In this document: piece after piece, positions 19,610 through 27,809 of the stretch
Layout: every line of letters starts with the position of its first letter
Position numbering within the stretch: position 1 is the stretch's first letter
Source of the DNA: a virus
DNA length: 63,583 nt
IMG/VR virus record: IMGVR_UViG_3300036760_000302
Coordinates: 1-63,583 of that record
Strand: one strand, 5' to 3'
Translations under genes and position numbers: made by a program
The notes under the pieces: model-generated
Database searches by the model: none
The model's input: the letters and a program-made list of their open reading frames with translations, nothing else
Told to the model about the DNA's origin: nothing

Positions 19610-20388
19610 TGGCTCGTGGCGGAAACGCTCCCAAAGTTGATGAGGGAAAAATAATTCAATGGGTTACTGCTCAGGATTAACAGAAGCAAGTCCCGAAAGT
19701 TTCCAGCTTTTCTTTCAAAGCTGTTCGAGCCATTATTGAGATATTGATTCGAGGCGGAGTAATGACGCTACCGAGTTAGTCGGTAAGGCGATGGTGAAAA
19801 ATCCTTAGTCGAAGGGATGAGTTCCACACCGTCCGCGCAAGCGAACGGTAAATAAGCCCCGAAGTTGGAACACGCTCAGGTGTGAGACCTGTGCCGAATC
19901 AGTCGTATTGAAATATTGATAGTTGAGTCCATCGAGCCTATTGAACTTGGTGAAGCGGATGAGCAGAAATGCGTTGACTTCGCAGACTCTCTATCAATCC
20001 CTTCGGGGAAAAGAAATTGACAGGAGGACAGTAACCAGCAAGTTCGGAGACGCACAGGCTTCGGTGGAAGAAATTCCAGTCCTCAAAAATAAAGGTTGTG
20101 CGAAAGCGTGAAACAAACCTGTCGGTGTTATTTGAAATATTGACGATAAACTGTGGTCAAGCAAGGCGTATGTTGGCTCTGCCGTTATAAAAGTGGGCGT
20201 GAGTTAGTTTGCAGTCTGTAACAGGACAAGTGGACGGAAAACTTTCGTTATCTTATTGAGTGGACATATTTGGAGTGCCGAATCTCCTTCACAGAATCGT
20301 TAATCTTATTGGTAGTAAGTAGCGGTCGGGGCTAACCGATGAACGGACGAGCGAAAGCGGTGACTCCGCGTACAGCTTGACTGCCAGT

Positions 20389-20403
20389 GTTCTTTTAAAA
20401 TAT
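20389..20403 (+). promoter_or_regulatory. boxA-like leader before unit 5
   Basis: GTTCTTTTAAAATATTG-type motif inside the noncoding region, before the unit that contains a tRNA-like T-arm (GCAGG-TTCAAAT-CCTGT). Confidence 0.45.
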
Positions 20404-20539
20404 TGTAATTGGTAGTGCTGTGTCGCAGGTTCAAATCCTGTGCATCTCTTAAAGGCGGTTAACGTGGACGGGATGTAAGCGCGAGGACGACTTAGGTTAT
20501 GGTTGGCGACAGAATATCAATTACATGAAAACTGAAAAA

Positions 20540-20577
20540 TGCTCCAGCGATATATTTCGTTGGGGCATTTTTTTTGT
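20540..20577 (+). terminator. terminator at end of ornate RNA region
   Basis: TGCTCCAGCGA / TTCGTTGGGGCA stem then TTTTTTTT. Confidence 0.8.
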
Positions 20578-20636
20578 TTCAACACCTATCCTTTTCATTG
20601 TTGAAAAGTCCGAACCGGAGTGATTTATTCATTCCG

Positions 20637-20644
20637 TATATTTA
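20637..20644 (+). promoter_or_regulatory. -7 box before cold-shock gene
   Basis: TATATTTA, 43 nt before ATG 20688, leaving an AC-rich 5' leader. Confidence 0.5.
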
Positions 20645-20687
20645 CATCCAATCAATTAATCAACAACAACAAAACAATTTAATTACA

Positions 20688-20891
20688 ATGAAAACAGGTA
20701 CAGTAAAATTTTACAATGAGTCGAAAGGATTCGGATTCATCAAGTCTGACGATGGCGGAAAAGAAGTATTCGTTCACGCCACAGGAATCGCTCAGGGCAC
20801 TCAGCTTAGAGAGAACGACAAAGTTACTTTCGAGGAAAGAGACGGAAAGAAAGGCGTTAATGCCGTGAATGTCGAACTCTGCGAAAATTAA
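20688..20891 (+). CDS. cspA-like: CspA-type cold-shock domain protein
   Basis: A 67-aa protein starting at ATG 20688 (the frame opens earlier but conserved sequence starts here). The RNP1 motif KGFGFIKS and RNP2 motif VFVHATGI identify the five-stranded OB-fold that binds single-stranded RNA or DNA. Its own promoter and a strong terminator make it a single-gene unit, next to RNA genes where an RNA chaperone would be useful. Confidence 0.95.
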   Translation: MKTGTVKFYNESKGFGFIKSDDGGKEVFVHATGIAQGTQLRENDKVTFEERDGKKGVNAVNVELCEN

Positions 20892-20917
20892 TATTTTCCA
20901 GTTCCATGTTTGTTTAA

Positions 20918-20948
20918 AAGCCCTGACATCGCGTTAGGGCTTTTTTTT
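20918..20948 (+). terminator. terminator after cold-shock gene
   Basis: AAGCCCT / AGGGCTT then eight T. Confidence 0.85.
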
Positions 20949-20986
20949 ATATATTCGCTTCACTAACCAATAAAAACAATCATATC

Positions 20987-21238
20987 ATGGCTACTATGAC
21001 AAAAGATGAAATTACAGAAAAGGTAACTAAGGTTATTGTGGATAAACTCGGAGTTAATTCAAATGAAATTATTCCTTCTGCAAATTTTGTGAATGACCTA
21101 CGAGCAGATTCCCTTGATAACGTAGAGCTTATAATGGAATTTGAAAATGAGTTTAATTTTAAGATTCCAGACGAGGAAGCCGAAAAGTTGACGACAGTCG
21201 GAGAAGTGATTGAGTATATCATAAAAAACGTAAAATAA
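20987..21238 (+). CDS. acpP: acyl carrier protein
   Basis: An 83-aa acidic four-helix protein with the phosphopantetheine site ADSLDNVELIMEFE (Ser in DSLD) and KIPDEEAEKLTTVGEVIEYI, as in bacterial AcpP. A host synthase would attach the prosthetic group. Phage ACPs are known but their roles are unclear; membrane remodelling and lipid A or tRNA-linked chemistry are open possibilities. Confidence 0.95.
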   Translation: MATMTKDEITEKVTKVIVDKLGVNSNEIIPSANFVNDLRADSLDNVELIMEFENEFNFKIPDEEAEKLTTVGEVIEYIIKNVK

Positions 21239-21249
21239 AACCCTGACAC

Positions 21250-21468
21250 ATGAAAAACCCTGAGATTAAAATGCCGGACAAGTGCAGATATATTCGGGTA
21301 GTTTACGAGGATGGCTCGAAGCAAGAATTTAAGCCTACCTCTAAGGTCGTGGAGTACGAAGATTGCTATGAGTTCGAGGAGGCGGACGTAGAATCCAATT
21401 TCCCATCTACGGTCGTGATTGAGAAGTCCGAGCTTAGGACTATCCGGTTCGTGAAGGACGGTCAGTAA
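21250..21468 (+). CDS. hypothetical protein, 72 aa
   Basis: Acidic, beta-rich (YIRVVYEDGSKQEFKP, VVIEKSELRTIRFVKDG). It is 12 nt after acpP and ends 3 nt from the convergent minus-strand operon. Confidence 0.55.
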   Translation: MKNPEIKMPDKCRYIRVVYEDGSKQEFKPTSKVVEYEDCYEFEEADVESNFPSTVVIEKSELRTIRFVKDGQ

Positions 21469-21471
21469 GCG

Positions 21472-21990
21472 CTATCTTCTTTTTTCGATTATCTTAATCC
21501 ATAAGGAGGTATCTTGTCTGGCTGGTTTATTGCCTCCCATAAAAAGGTCAAGAAAATATCCCCATCTGAATTTAGGCATGATAAATTTTTCTCCGGTCTG
21601 AGCTAAGAATAATCCAGAGTCATCCCGAACTGTGTACTGGATATTATTCAATAGCTCAGTCACTTTAATTTCTACTTCATACCACCTTCCGGTATCAACA
21701 GTCGTCATGTAGTTCATAGTTCTGACTCTGTTGTTGTAGATATATGTATGGAGCTGAATTTTGCCCGCATATTTTTCGTCCGGTCTCCAGCAGAGGCGGA
21801 TTGAATCGTCATGAACCATGAGTCCAACCGTCCAACCATATCCTTTATTTAAATCATAGTCGTCCGTATCCAGTATAGGATAGTAGCAATTTTCGTCAAA
21901 TTTTATGCGAAATTTAAGATACTTGATGCCGAAATGAATGCTCGGCATGGACAGGCGGTTATGATGCCCTTCTTTAACTAAGAGCCACAT
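21472..21990 (-). CDS. hypothetical protein, 172 aa
   Basis: Last gene of the long minus-strand set; stop codon TAG. Beta-rich and aromatic (YGWTVGLMVHDDSIRLCWRP, DLFMGGNKPARQDTSLWIKI), compatible with a jelly-roll or lectin-like fold, but no family is recognised. It overlaps the upstream gene by 17 nt. Confidence 0.6.
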   Translation of the reverse strand: MWLLVKEGHHNRLSMPSIHFGIKYLKFRIKFDENCYYPILDTDDYDLNKGYGWTVGLMVHDDSIRLCWRPDEKYAGKIQLHTYIYNNRVRTMNYMTTVDTGRWYEVEIKVTELLNNIQYTVRDDSGLFLAQTGEKFIMPKFRWGYFLDLFMGGNKPARQDTSLWIKIIEKRR

Positions 21991-22207
21991 CTGATTTCTT
22001 AACCTTTATGAAGGATTTAGCCTGCATTAGAGGCATTATCTCGGCTGGATGGCTCTGGGCGGTATTCTCGATGTATAAGCCTGCCCTGTCCACTCCTAAA
22101 TACTTGTAGTTGCCATATTTGATGACGTACTGCTTGATGCCGACCCTTACGATGTCGCCCACGAATACTTCTTCGTCCCAGAGGTCAGTTCTTTTTGTTA
22201 TCACCAT
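21974..22207 (-). CDS. YopX-like protein, 77 aa
   Basis: Start set at ATG 22207 (MVITKRTDLWDEEVFVGDIVR) to limit overlap with the upstream gene. The D..dEEvFvGDIVR segment and following short strands match phage YopX-family proteins, whose function is unknown. Confidence 0.5.
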   Translation of the reverse strand: MVITKRTDLWDEEVFVGDIVRVGIKQYVIKYGNYKYLGVDRAGLYIENTAQSHPAEIMPLMQAKSFIKVKKSDVALS

Positions 22208-22409
22208 ATCGCTTTGAATAATCATTCCAGAATTTATAAAATCCATTATATCCAATCACAATCATCATTAATATAGGAAGTGGGATTAGTAGGTAAACTT
22301 CCTTGACGACAAGAAGAATTAGGAAGGCAATGGCAAGAATAAATAATTGAATGTAATTATTTGACCACATCAACGAGAACCAAGTGTCCCTCTTTTTATC
22401 TGGTGTCAT
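22185..22409 (-). CDS. small membrane protein, 74 aa
   Basis: Start at ATG 22409 overlapping the upstream stop. Two hydrophobic segments (YIQLFILAIAFLILLVV and YLLIPLPILMMIVIGY) and a basic C-terminal tail. It pairs with the next membrane protein. Confidence 0.55.
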   Translation of the reverse strand: MTPDKKRDTWFSLMWSNNYIQLFILAIAFLILLVVKEVYLLIPLPILMMIVIGYNGFYKFWNDYSKRYGDNKKN

Positions 22410-22678
22410 TATGCTTTGGGGTCTTTTAAGTATTCCTTCCACTCTTTGTAGAAGATGCTGTAACTAATTTTTATCATCCAGCCAGAGAAAAGTATAATTC
22501 CAAGCCACACTGAGTTGAATCCGATATTGTCGGTGATTTCGAGATAGTAAAATTCCTCAACGAAGAAATGAAAGTATAGGATTACAGATAGAGAAAGGAA
22601 TCCGCCAACAAACCATAGATGCCAGTTATCTTGTTTGATGAATTGCCACCAAGTTAATTTACTCTTTTGTTCGTTCAT
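22409..22678 (-). CDS. small membrane protein, 89 aa
   Basis: Two predicted transmembrane segments (HLWFVGGFLSLSVILYF and VWLGIILFSGWMIKI), aromatic N-terminus (KLTWWQFIKQDNWHL). Coupled to the following gene by overlap. Confidence 0.55.
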   Translation of the reverse strand: MNEQKSKLTWWQFIKQDNWHLWFVGGFLSLSVILYFHFFVEEFYYLEITDNIGFNSVWLGIILFSGWMIKISYSIFYKEWKEYLKDPKA

Positions 22679-22690
22679 GGGATTTAGATA

Positions 22691-23086
22691 TTAATAGTTG
22701 CTTACGGCAGGTTCATTGTTATTTTTTTCGGTCGCATCTATTTCAGCGCTATCCCTCTTTCTGTTAAGAATAGTAAAGGTGTCAGCTACAATTTCAACAT
22801 TGGATTTTTTATTTCCTTCTTTATCTTCCCACTTACGGGTTCTGATTTTACCTTCAAGGTAAATCTGGTCTCCCTTTTTGAGCTCAGACTTCTGAACGCT
22901 CTCAGCCAGACCACGCCACATAACGATGTTATGCCACTCTGCCTGCTCTTTTTTATCTCCGTTTTTATCTTTGAATGTTTCATTGGTGGCAAGCGGAAAG
23001 CTCGCCAAGACTACACCGCCTTCGAGGTTTTTAATTTCTGGGTTCTTGCCAAGATTTCCAACGAGAATTACTTTGTTTGCAGACAT
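22691..23086 (-). CDS. ssb: single-stranded DNA-binding protein
   Basis: A 131-aa OB-fold SSB: MSANKVILVGNLGKNPEIK, ATNE, EWHNIVMWRGLAE and GDQIYLEGKIRTRKWEDKEG are the conserved blocks. It coats ssDNA in replication and RecT recombination. The usual acidic C-terminal tip (DDDIPF type) that recruits host partners is replaced by ...EPAVSNY. It has its own promoter box (23126-23133). Confidence 0.95.
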   Translation of the reverse strand: MSANKVILVGNLGKNPEIKNLEGGVVLASFPLATNETFKDKNGDKKEQAEWHNIVMWRGLAESVQKSELKKGDQIYLEGKIRTRKWEDKEGNKKSNVEIVADTFTILNRKRDSAEIDATEKNNNEPAVSNY

Positions 23087-23125
23087 GACTGATTTGATTG
23101 TTTAGTTTGTGTTATATGGTTTATG

Positions 23126-23133
23126 CGAAGATA
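23126..23133 (-). promoter_or_regulatory. -7 box of ssb
   Basis: On the minus strand TATCTTCG (one off TAnnTTTG), 40 nt before the ssb start, in one of the few gaps of the operon. Confidence 0.45.
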
Positions 23134-23187
23134 CGGAATTAAGAGTATAGGGTAATTCACAGTAGGACTTGACTTTTCAACAGGCTT

Positions 23188-23490
23188 TTAGAAGCCGATT
23201 GAGACCCCGCTAAGGGATATTGCGTTGTCATTTACATCGTAACTGAATGTTACTGGTTGCTCGCTGATTTTATTGAGAAATGACAGCATTTTCAGCCATC
23301 TATCTTTCTCAAATTTTATTTTTGGAGAATGATTGTATCGCGAGTGACACATTATTTCTTCCGAAGAGCTGTCTTGTAAATGAAATACTATTTTATCAAT
23401 AGCCACTTCTACTTCAATGATTGGCTTGTTTATTATTTCGGTCAGTCTCTTACGCATAAGGGATGATGATACTATTACTTTAGTGCTGTG
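23188..23490 (-). CDS. hypothetical protein, 100 aa
   Basis: Start at the internal ATG 23490 (MHSTKVIVSSSLMRKRL) to avoid overlapping the upstream gene. Beta-strand-rich, ending SGVSIGF. No family recognised. Confidence 0.5.
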   Translation of the reverse strand, partial: HSTKVIVSSSLMRKRLTEIINKPIIEVEVAIDKIVFHLQDSSSEEIMCHSRYNHSPKIKFEKDRWLKMLSFLNKISEQPVTFSYDVNDNAISLSGVSIGF

Positions 23491-23504
23491 CATTTTTTTT
23501 GTTG

Positions 23505-23825
23505 TTATGAAACATTGTTTTTTCGGGAACAGCTCACAGGCGTTAAGCATTCAAGCAATTCCTCTGGGTTTTTTACTTTGTATTCATGGAATCGTTCCCG
23601 AACACAGCATTCTGGAAATACGCCTTCGCTTTCGTCAATAAATTCTGCCTTGTGATTTTTCATTAATGTATCGCAGGTATTACAAGAATATACCGTCCCT
23701 AAATCGCCATCGAATTTATTCACTTGCCTTCTCATTTCAGAACCAATCTCGAAGCTCCTTTGGCAAGCGAAGCATCTGCGAGGCTTTCTAATCTTCACTA
23801 ATTTATCTAATAAAATTTCAATCAT
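23505..23825 (-). CDS. zinc-binding protein, 106 aa
   Basis: CFACQRSFEIG and CNTCDTLM form a treble-clef-like zinc site; a third cluster ECCVRERFHEY follows. Similar small zinc proteins recur along this operon. Function unknown. Confidence 0.55.
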   Translation of the reverse strand: MIEILLDKLVKIRKPRRCFACQRSFEIGSEMRRQVNKFDGDLGTVYSCNTCDTLMKNHKAEFIDESEGVFPECCVRERFHEYKVKNPEELLECLTPVSCSRKNNVS

Positions 23826-23855
23826 GTTTTTTTTGTTTAAAAAATTTATAAGGTT

Positions 23856-23987
23856 TTATAGATGTAATACCGCTATTATCAAGATTGTCGCCCATATACA
23901 AACATCCGCCAAAAATATGACTATGTTAAATGGGTATCCTTTCTTTTCCCTGTACCAGCATATCGGGAATAATTTTCTCCAGTTCAT
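23856..23987 (-). CDS. tiny membrane protein, 43 aa
   Basis: MNWRKLFPICWYREKKG then one long hydrophobic helix (NIVIFLADVCIWATILIIAV). It fits the gap between flanking genes. Confidence 0.45.
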   Translation of the reverse strand: MNWRKLFPICWYREKKGYPFNIVIFLADVCIWATILIIAVLHL

Positions 23988-23998
23988 GTTTGAGTCGG

Positions 23999-24280
23999 TT
24001 AATAGAATATTATTGTTCCTTTTGGTGTTGCGATTTTATAGTCCGCTAAATCAAAATCCTTTTCGCCTTTATGTATGGTTCGTAATTCTTTCAGTGTCCC
24101 AACATCATCATCGTCATGCTTATTCACATAAATATCTTCTTTTTGAATCTCGTGTCCATCTAAGTCTTGGACTGGGCAATCCTCAAAGGCGATGTGAACT
24201 GGTTGCTTCATCTGCTCCTTTGTTAGCGAGCAAAGGAATGTTCTTAATTTTCCGAGTGTGTAGGTGTCTTTCTTTTTCAT
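23999..24280 (-). CDS. hypothetical protein, 93 aa
   Basis: Predicted small alpha/beta protein (LRTFLCSLTKEQMKQPVHIAFED at the start, EDIYVNKHDDDDVGTL in the middle). It overlaps the upstream nuclease gene by 4 nt. Confidence 0.55.
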   Translation of the reverse strand: MKKKDTYTLGKLRTFLCSLTKEQMKQPVHIAFEDCPVQDLDGHEIQKEDIYVNKHDDDDVGTLKELRTIHKGEKDFDLADYKIATPKGTIIFY

Positions 24281-25041
24281 TGTTTTTCATTTAATGATTT
24301 GAGTGAGTTTGAAACTTTTTCAAGAATTGTTTTGGCGGTATCTTCCATTCCAAGTAGTTGTTTCTTTATAGACTCGATTCCTCCGGTGTCGTGAAGGAGC
24401 TTAAATAGCTCTCCCATTTTTTTAGGGTCTCCCCAGAAATGGTCAGTCGCTAATCTGTCGAGATAGACTCCAGATGCTTTCTCGAACTCACCTACGTTCT
24501 TTTTTATTTCATTCAATTCGTTTGTGAGTCTTATTACCCGCATCTCGCTGTCGTCTATTGCATACTTCTTGGCTTGCTCTATTTCGCTTTTTATGGAATC
24601 ACGATGAACGTAACCGCTTTTATCGGTTGCTCTTTTTAGCATGGCACACATAAAACTTCTGCTGATGGGTTTAGGCTTTAATGTGGGAGCTGGCTTCTTG
24701 GTGAACACTCTGTCGCCTTTTATGCAAAGCCATCCCCAGCTCTTAGGTATCTCTTCAATCTTGGCAACTTTATCGTCAGTAGTTAATAGCCAGAAATAAT
24801 CGCAATATTGAAATATATTTTCTGCCTTCTTTGGATTCTTTAATTCGTTTAGCCAGTCACCTCTATGCCTCTTGAGCTCAATTCCATTCATCGCAAGACC
24901 TCTGGATGGATAAAGGTTCACTGCAATATAATCAGCCGACCGAGATGCGTCATGTCCGGCTTTGTCTCGAACTTCTTGCAATAAAACGTATTCGTTTGCG
25001 GAGAATCTCCCTCGTAGTATTGAGTAAATATCTTGCGCCAT
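24277..25041 (-). CDS. PD-(D/E)XK nuclease-like protein, 254 aa
   Basis: The N-terminal ~110 residues (HDASRSADYIAVNLYP, NGIELKRHRGDWLNELKNPKKAENIFQYCDYFWLLT) carry the D...ExK core of MmcB/RecB-like nucleases (D in SADYIAV, E-x-K in IELKR). The C-terminal half is a long coiled-coil (MRVIRLTNELNEIKKNVGEFEK). Likely a DNA repair or host-DNA-degrading enzyme. Confidence 0.65.
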   Translation of the reverse strand: MAQDIYSILRGRFSANEYVLLQEVRDKAGHDASRSADYIAVNLYPSRGLAMNGIELKRHRGDWLNELKNPKKAENIFQYCDYFWLLTTDDKVAKIEEIPKSWGWLCIKGDRVFTKKPAPTLKPKPISRSFMCAMLKRATDKSGYVHRDSIKSEIEQAKKYAIDDSEMRVIRLTNELNEIKKNVGEFEKASGVYLDRLATDHFWGDPKKMGELFKLLHDTGGIESIKKQLLGMEDTAKTILEKVSNSLKSLNEKQ

Positions 25042-25046
25042 TTTGC

Positions 25047-25343
25047 TTATGCGCTTTTATATTCTTTAGTAATTCCAATTTCGCCACATTTTTCTTTTAA
25101 TCTATCAACCTCTTTTGAGTAATTTATCTTCTGCTTTATTGCGGTCTCGTATTTTTCTTTCCAAGTAGCAATCAATTCCTCCTCGCTCGGTAATTCAACT
25201 TCTTCCAGATACCACTCAGGGAGCTCATCTGCTACCCATTTACCGCAGAACACCTCTATTGTGCCAAGATTAGTGTCGTATTCTCCGTCTGCTGGCACGT
25301 CATCTTTTTCGTTTACGATTACTTTTTTGTAAATTGATTCCAT
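25047..25343 (-). CDS. hypothetical protein, 98 aa
   Basis: Acidic N-terminal beta part (VNEKDDVPADGEYDTNLGTIEVF) and a C-terminal coiled coil (KYETAIKQKINYSKEVDRLKEK). Function unknown. Confidence 0.55.
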   Translation of the reverse strand: MESIYKKVIVNEKDDVPADGEYDTNLGTIEVFCGKWVADELPEWYLEEVELPSEEELIATWKEKYETAIKQKINYSKEVDRLKEKCGEIGITKEYKSA

Positions 25344-25348
25344 GATTT

Positions 25349-25852
25349 TTAAAATAAACTTGATTGATTTTTGTCCGACTCTGGCTTTTCTTTTTTCTTA
25401 GACCATTTCTTTTTAATGACTGGTGGTTCAACATATTTTACAATCGGTTTTTCCTCTTTCTTTACTTCCACTTTTGGCGCTTCCGGTTCTACTGGCTTTG
25501 CCGGAGCAGACTTGGATTTAGATGTCGGTGTAGCAGGGGTAGGTGCGTTTGCTGTTTCTTTGACGCGAGGTGTGTCATATAATCTCAAATTCCCATCTGT
25601 GACATCTTTTTCGTGTTGTTTTTTAAGGTCATGCACTCTATTCTTGATGTCAGAAGTATCGGCTGGCTTCTTATTGGTTTTAATCCATTCTTTGTAATCC
25701 CTGTCTCTGAGAAATTTTACCAACTCAGTCTTGTCGCCATTAAATTTTTTAAGCATAGCATCTTCCGATTCATCTTTTTGTAGATAAGTATTTATGGCGT
25801 GCTGAAACGTGCCACTCAATATCGCTTCGCTATTTGATTCGCTAACCGCCAT
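25349..25852 (-). CDS. hypothetical protein with disordered Pro/Lys tail, 167 aa
   Basis: Start at ATG 25852 (MAVSESNSEAILSGTFQHAI). Residues 1-90 are helical; the rest is a Pro/Ala/Lys/Glu-rich linker (SKSAPAKPVEPEAPKVEVKK) ending KPESDKNQSSLF, a short hydrophobic tip like those that bind sliding clamps or SSB partners. Confidence 0.55.
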   Translation of the reverse strand: MAVSESNSEAILSGTFQHAINTYLQKDESEDAMLKKFNGDKTELVKFLRDRDYKEWIKTNKKPADTSDIKNRVHDLKKQHEKDVTDGNLRLYDTPRVKETANAPTPATPTSKSKSAPAKPVEPEAPKVEVKKEEKPIVKYVEPPVIKKKWSKKKEKPESDKNQSSLF

Positions 25853-26216
25853 AGTTGTTTCCAAATTTATCAGCAAGCATTAAACTGAAATTTGCCACGT
25901 CAGTGCATTCGTTTATGATGCGCTTATTGTCTTTGCTGGCGATAGCCTCAGCGAGCTCTTTCCGTTCTTGAGTTAGGCGCATGGAAAGATATTGAAGGTC
26001 ACACCTCCTCCATCCTCCCTTGTGGTCATTCCTTTTAAGGGTTTCCTCCATCCGTTCCGCATACCACTTTACGGCTGGTCTTACTGGAAGTCTCTCGGAA
26101 AGATTAGTCATGCCATACTCCATAGCGTGCTGTATCGCTTTTAGGATGTTGGCTTCTGTGATGTCCTTTCCCTCGTTTGTGAATTGGTTAAAAACTTGTC
26201 TTGCTCTTTGTTCCAT
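25842..26216 (-). CDS. MazG-like nucleotide pyrophosphohydrolase
   Basis: 124 aa. LTQERKELAEAIASKDNKRIINECTDVANFSLMLAD gives the E..E...E..D motif of all-alpha NTP-PPases. Such enzymes remove non-canonical or signalling nucleotides; in phages they may alter host stress signalling. It overlaps the following gene by 11 nt. Confidence 0.7.
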   Translation of the reverse strand: MEQRARQVFNQFTNEGKDITEANILKAIQHAMEYGMTNLSERLPVRPAVKWYAERMEETLKRNDHKGGWRRCDLQYLSMRLTQERKELAEAIASKDNKRIINECTDVANFSLMLADKFGNNYGG

Positions 26217-26227
26217 GATACTGTGAT

Positions 26228-26647
26228 TTATTGTTGTTGTTCTGATTTTTCTTTAGCTTGCTTTTCTATCAGCTTATTGAATCTGGTAATGTATTTTTGA
26301 AAGAAAGCATCCGATTCTTCTTTCGGACAAAGTTGTTTGTATGCAATGTCCACCAGAGCTCTATGAATGCCTTGATAGCCGGATATTTGTTTTTGCTGAA
26401 ATAGACCGACTCTTACAAATACGACCTTATATCCTGAATAAGATGTATAAAAACTGTCGCAGTGGTCTAACCTGTATTCTACCAGAGTGCCTTTGTAGTT
26501 ACCAATCCAAGACACTATAACTTTTTCAGCTCCAAAATAGTCTCCGGTGAACTGACCAGCCACATCTCCTGCCTCCAGATACTCCTTTATCTTGGCGAAT
26601 GCTTTAACTTTTGACTCCTTGATTTCCTTTCCCGTGAAACTTCCCAT
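26228..26647 (-). CDS. hypothetical protein, 139 aa
   Basis: Alternating strands and aromatic residues (GNYKGTLVEYRLDHCDSFYTSYSGYKVVFVRVG) with a basic, Gln-rich C-terminus. No family recognised. Confidence 0.55.
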   Translation of the reverse strand: MGSFTGKEIKESKVKAFAKIKEYLEAGDVAGQFTGDYFGAEKVIVSWIGNYKGTLVEYRLDHCDSFYTSYSGYKVVFVRVGLFQQKQISGYQGIHRALVDIAYKQLCPKEESDAFFQKYITRFNKLIEKQAKEKSEQQQ

Positions 26648-26654
26648 GCGTGAA

Positions 26655-27164
26655 TTATTTTACTATTTGAAATGATATTCTTTTTTCTATACCGCAATGA
26701 CTGACGCGACTCCATGCGTCCTCGATGTCGTAGATGCCTATATCATCAGGATTATTAGTGTATCCACAACCGTTAGCTCCCCAGTATGCGCCCCATTGAC
26801 CACTATGGATACGGACTTTTGCTTTAGGGTTATCTGCAACCATTTTCTCCATACGAGCTCGCCATTCTTTTCTCGCTTCTGATTCGTGAATGAGGCTCAT
26901 ACAACGCGGTTCGCCTTCATATAGGTACGCATCTTCTTTCTTCCGTCTTTTTGCCCGCACGTCAATATATCTGGCATCTCTTGGAAGCAGATAATGGAAT
27001 CTTGAATAGAATATTCGCCTTGCTTTATGGCTACTATCCTTGACATCAACATGAATGACCTGACCTTCTATCGCCTCCGGATGGGTGTTCTCTTCGGTCT
27101 TATGAATTGAGTCTTTGTGTGCGACCCAAAATGCCTTCCTTACTAATGGATATTTTTTATTCAT
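26655..27164 (-). CDS. hypothetical protein, 169 aa
   Basis: Contains a striking aromatic/Gly stretch (HSGQWGAYWGANGCGYTNN) and a conserved-looking ending IEDAWSRVSHCGIEKRISF. The compact repeats of Trp/Gly suggest a beta-sheet fold. Function unknown; overlaps the upstream gene by 8 nt. Confidence 0.55.
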   Translation of the reverse strand: MNKKYPLVRKAFWVAHKDSIHKTEENTHPEAIEGQVIHVDVKDSSHKARRIFYSRFHYLLPRDARYIDVRAKRRKKEDAYLYEGEPRCMSLIHESEARKEWRARMEKMVADNPKAKVRIHSGQWGAYWGANGCGYTNNPDDIGIYDIEDAWSRVSHCGIEKRISFQIVK

Positions 27165-27405
27165 TGTTGGATATGTTTCTTTTCTTGCATAATGCCTGAA
27201 TGCAGGGTTTACCGCAGTTAGTGCATTTTATTTCTTTTTCACCCGACACAAATCTTAGGTCGTCATTTGTCCAGCCAGAGAACTTACTACAACTCGCGCA
27301 AATGATTTCATCAGTTATAACAATCTTTGGTTTTTCTAATATTTTTTTTCTCGCTTCTTTCTTTCTTACTTCTTCCCTTCTTTGATTAGAGTACCTTTTT
27401 GTCAT
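27157..27405 (-). CDS. zinc-ribbon protein, 82 aa
   Basis: A very basic N-terminus, then CASCSKFSGW and CTNCGKPC, two CxxC pairs as in zinc ribbons. Possibly nucleic-acid binding. Confidence 0.55.
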   Translation of the reverse strand: MTKRYSNQRREEVRKKEARKKILEKPKIVITDEIICASCSKFSGWTNDDLRFVSGEKEIKCTNCGKPCIQALCKKRNISNNE

Positions 27406-27407
27406 AT

Positions 27408-27809
27408 TTATTTAGAGTTAGGATTTTTATTGTTGTCGTCATCGTCCCTTATCACTTTTATAAGAGGTGTTGGGGTTATTCCATGCGATAGAATGTATTT
27501 TGCTTTAGTGTAGAATTGAATGACGGACTGATTAGTCTCTTCTTTTAACACATCCTCAATCATGTCAAACATAAGCATCTTGATAAGCTCAGTTATGTCA
27601 TTCGGGTTTTTTACGTTGTATTTTCCAATATCAAACTCCCCTCCGAACTTAATGCAATATTCGAGCTCCGAATTAATCTCCTGCATTTTCTTTGTCGCCT
27701 GAGCTTCATTTCCTCTATTCTTGTCTGGGTGAAATTGAATAGCGAGCTTCTTCCACTTCTTCTTGAGAGTGTCCTTGTCATCGTTTATGTCGAAATATTT
27801 TAAGTCCAT
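27408..27809 (-). CDS. J-domain (DnaJ-like) protein, 133 aa
   Basis: The N-terminal 60 residues (YFDINDDKDTLKKKWKKLAIQFHPDKNRGNEAQATKKMQEINSE, given here in part) contain the HPD motif that stimulates DnaK ATPase. The rest lacks the G/F and zinc domains of full DnaJ. It may recruit host DnaK for replication initiation, as in other phages. Stop overlaps the neighbouring start region. Confidence 0.85.
   Translation of the reverse strand: MDLKYFDINDDKDTLKKKWKKLAIQFHPDKNRGNEAQATKKMQEINSELEYCIKFGGEFDIGKYNVKNPNDITELIKMLMFDMIEDVLKEETNQSVIQFYTKAKYILSHGITPTPLIKVIRDDDDNNKNPNSK

Larger units (their letters stand above)
19605..20577 (+). ncRNA. ~0.95-kb ornate noncoding RNA region
   Basis: No convincing ORF, but at least five units each closed by a good stem: TGGCTCG/CGAGCCA (19610-19732), GATTCG.../...CGAATC (19746-19900), TTGATAG/CTATCAA (19916-19997), GACAGG.../...CCTGTC (about 20020-20123) and TGTAATTG/CAATTACA (20404-20525). 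Inside are many hairpins, such as one with a GCAA tetraloop near 19835. Units 1, 2, 3 and 5 and the stretch beginning at 20140 are preceded by ATATTG. The region ends in a terminator. A ~1-kb elaborate RNA beside a phage tRNA array recalls the GOLLD and ROOL classes; membership is untested. Confidence 0.55.

Noticed and set aside
20160-20400. RNase P RNA, group I or group II intron in the ornate noncoding region
   Set aside because: I looked for the RNase P conserved core, the group I P7 core and the group II domain V and saw none.
20574-20687. N-terminal extension of the cold-shock protein
   Set aside because: The extra codons cross a terminator and promoter; family homology starts at ATG 20688.
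25364-25697. Plus-strand ORFs opposite the Lys/Pro-rich gene
   Set aside because: Phe/Leu-rich shadows of AAA/GAA-rich minus-strand codons, with no neighbours in the same direction.
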